Source: Acidimicrobiales bacterium
GTDB lineage: Bacteria; Actinomycetota; Acidimicrobiia; Acidimicrobiales; SZUA-35
Direction of reading: 5' to 3'
Length of the DNA: 37,487 nt
Assembly: GCA_024638805.1 (NCBI GenBank)
Contig: JAHEJO010000008.1
Coordinates: 1-37,487 of the forward strand
Part shown: piece after piece, positions 36,665 through 37,487 of the stretch
How the letters are laid out: each line of letters starts with the position of its first letter
Position numbering within the stretch: position 1 is the stretch's first letter
The notes under the pieces: generated by a model
Told to the model about the DNA's origin: nothing
What the model saw: only the letters and a program-made list of their open reading frames with translations
Databases searched by the model: none
Translations under genes and position numbers: made by a program

Positions 36665-37487
36665 TCAGCGTCCTAGCGTCTCACTCGCTACGCACGAATA
36701 CTCACCGGAAACCATGATTTGGCAAGGTCTCGCGGAATCTGTGCGAAATCCTGAGGTCCAAGAACCCCAGTGAGTGGAAAGGACACGGGTGGCGCTGTCC
36801 GGCGCCTCTCGGGATTCAGAAATCGGGGGCGGAAGGAGCGTGAGCGCCAGAACCAGGAGGGAAATCAAAGCGACAATTGCGAGAGGGACGACCAGGTCGG
36901 CCACAAATGCTGGAGCTGAAGTTCCGGTGTTCGATTCTTGACGCTCAGGAAGAGGGGCCGCTGAGCCCATCCACGTCAACCCGTTCGATCGGCGTTTCCC
37001 TAGTGCCATGATCGGTGACCAGCCACCGAAGAGGCCCCAGATGAAGATCATCCCTAGGAGCAAGTCGCCAGCGAAGTAGAGAATGTTGGAGCTGAAGTGC
37101 CGGTTTTCGGCTCCGAGACCTTCGGCGAGGGTGAAATGATCGAACCCCCATGGTTCGTAGGTGGTGTATGCGAGAACGTTGTTCAGAACGACCACTAGCA
37201 CCAGAACAACGGACCACCCAAGGAGAACCCACCTGAAGCCTCGTGCGTAGAAGGGCAGTTCCGCACCCAACTTCTGCGCCCTCCAGACTGCGCCGGTCGT
37301 CGCCATGCCACCGCTGTCGCCGGCCCCGGTCGATTCCGGTAGCGCTGTTGCGGAACGCAAGCGATCCCATGCGTCCCGGACTCTGCTTGATCCCTCGGCA
37401 TCGGGCCCGGTCGGGTTCCCCGACAGGACCTGCTGAACCGGGCTGGTGTCACCTTCCGGGCCGACCGCATCGAAAAGGTCTGGACGT
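36665..37487 (-). CDS. Partial membrane protein entering from the right edge
   Basis: Frame is open to the window edge (RPDLFDAVGPEGDTSPVQQVLSGNPTGPDAEGSSRVRDAWDRLRSATALPES...); TM helices WVLLGWSVVLVLVVVLNNVLAY and VPLAIVALISLLVLALTLL. Track start 37360 is an internal TTG. Confidence 0.65.
   Translation of the reverse strand, partial: RPDLFDAVGPEGDTSPVQQVLSGNPTGPDAEGSSRVRDAWDRLRSATALPESTGAGDSGGMATTGAVWRAQKLGAELPFYARGFRWVLLGWSVVLVLVVVLNNVLAYTTYEPWGFDHFTLAEGLGAENRHFSSNILYFAGDLLLGMIFIWGLFGGWSPIMALGKRRSNGLTWMGSAAPLPERQESNTGTSAPAFVADLVVPLAIVALISLLVLALTLLPPPISESREAPDSATRVLSTHWGSWTSGFRTDSARPCQIMVSGEYSCVASETLGR

Overview
High-GC actinobacterial chromosomal window, gene content suggesting Acidimicrobiia (inference; no search was run). 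It is mostly core or housekeeping genes on both strands: a tRNA-Val(CAC) with a tandem hairpin repeat at its 3' end, a J-domain protein, menA, murF/ddl (divergent), a TPM-domain protein, dinB, a CaiB/BaiF CoA-transferase, a mitochondrial-type aconitase, a HAD-PlsC fusion, a PfkB kinase, an acyl-CoA carboxyltransferase, an isolated mftE-mftF-like pair, a coiled-coil NYN/YacP protein, a DEDDh-exonuclease/UvrC-like fusion, rubrerythrin-DUF3501-trpD, DUF1697, a DUF222-HNH protein and rnpB. The main points for follow-up are: (1) a five-gene co-directional cluster at 7836-15656 (fatty-acyl-CoA-reductase/HAD fusion, divergent LarA/DUF2088 protein, PlsC, MBOAT, AlgX/AlgJ-like) that looks like an uncharacterised lipid or surface-acylation pathway; (2) a probable 6C-family small RNA at ~23252-23360 on the minus strand, unannotated by any ORF; (3) two LexA/SOS-box promoters, at dinB and at the exonuclease-UvrC fusion, both predicted leaderless; (4) an orphan mycofactocin-type mftE-mftF pair; (5) three 64-65 bp tandem hairpin repeats running into the tRNA-Val 3' end. 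Most large overlapping ORFs in the supplied track are antisense or out-of-frame artefacts of high GC.
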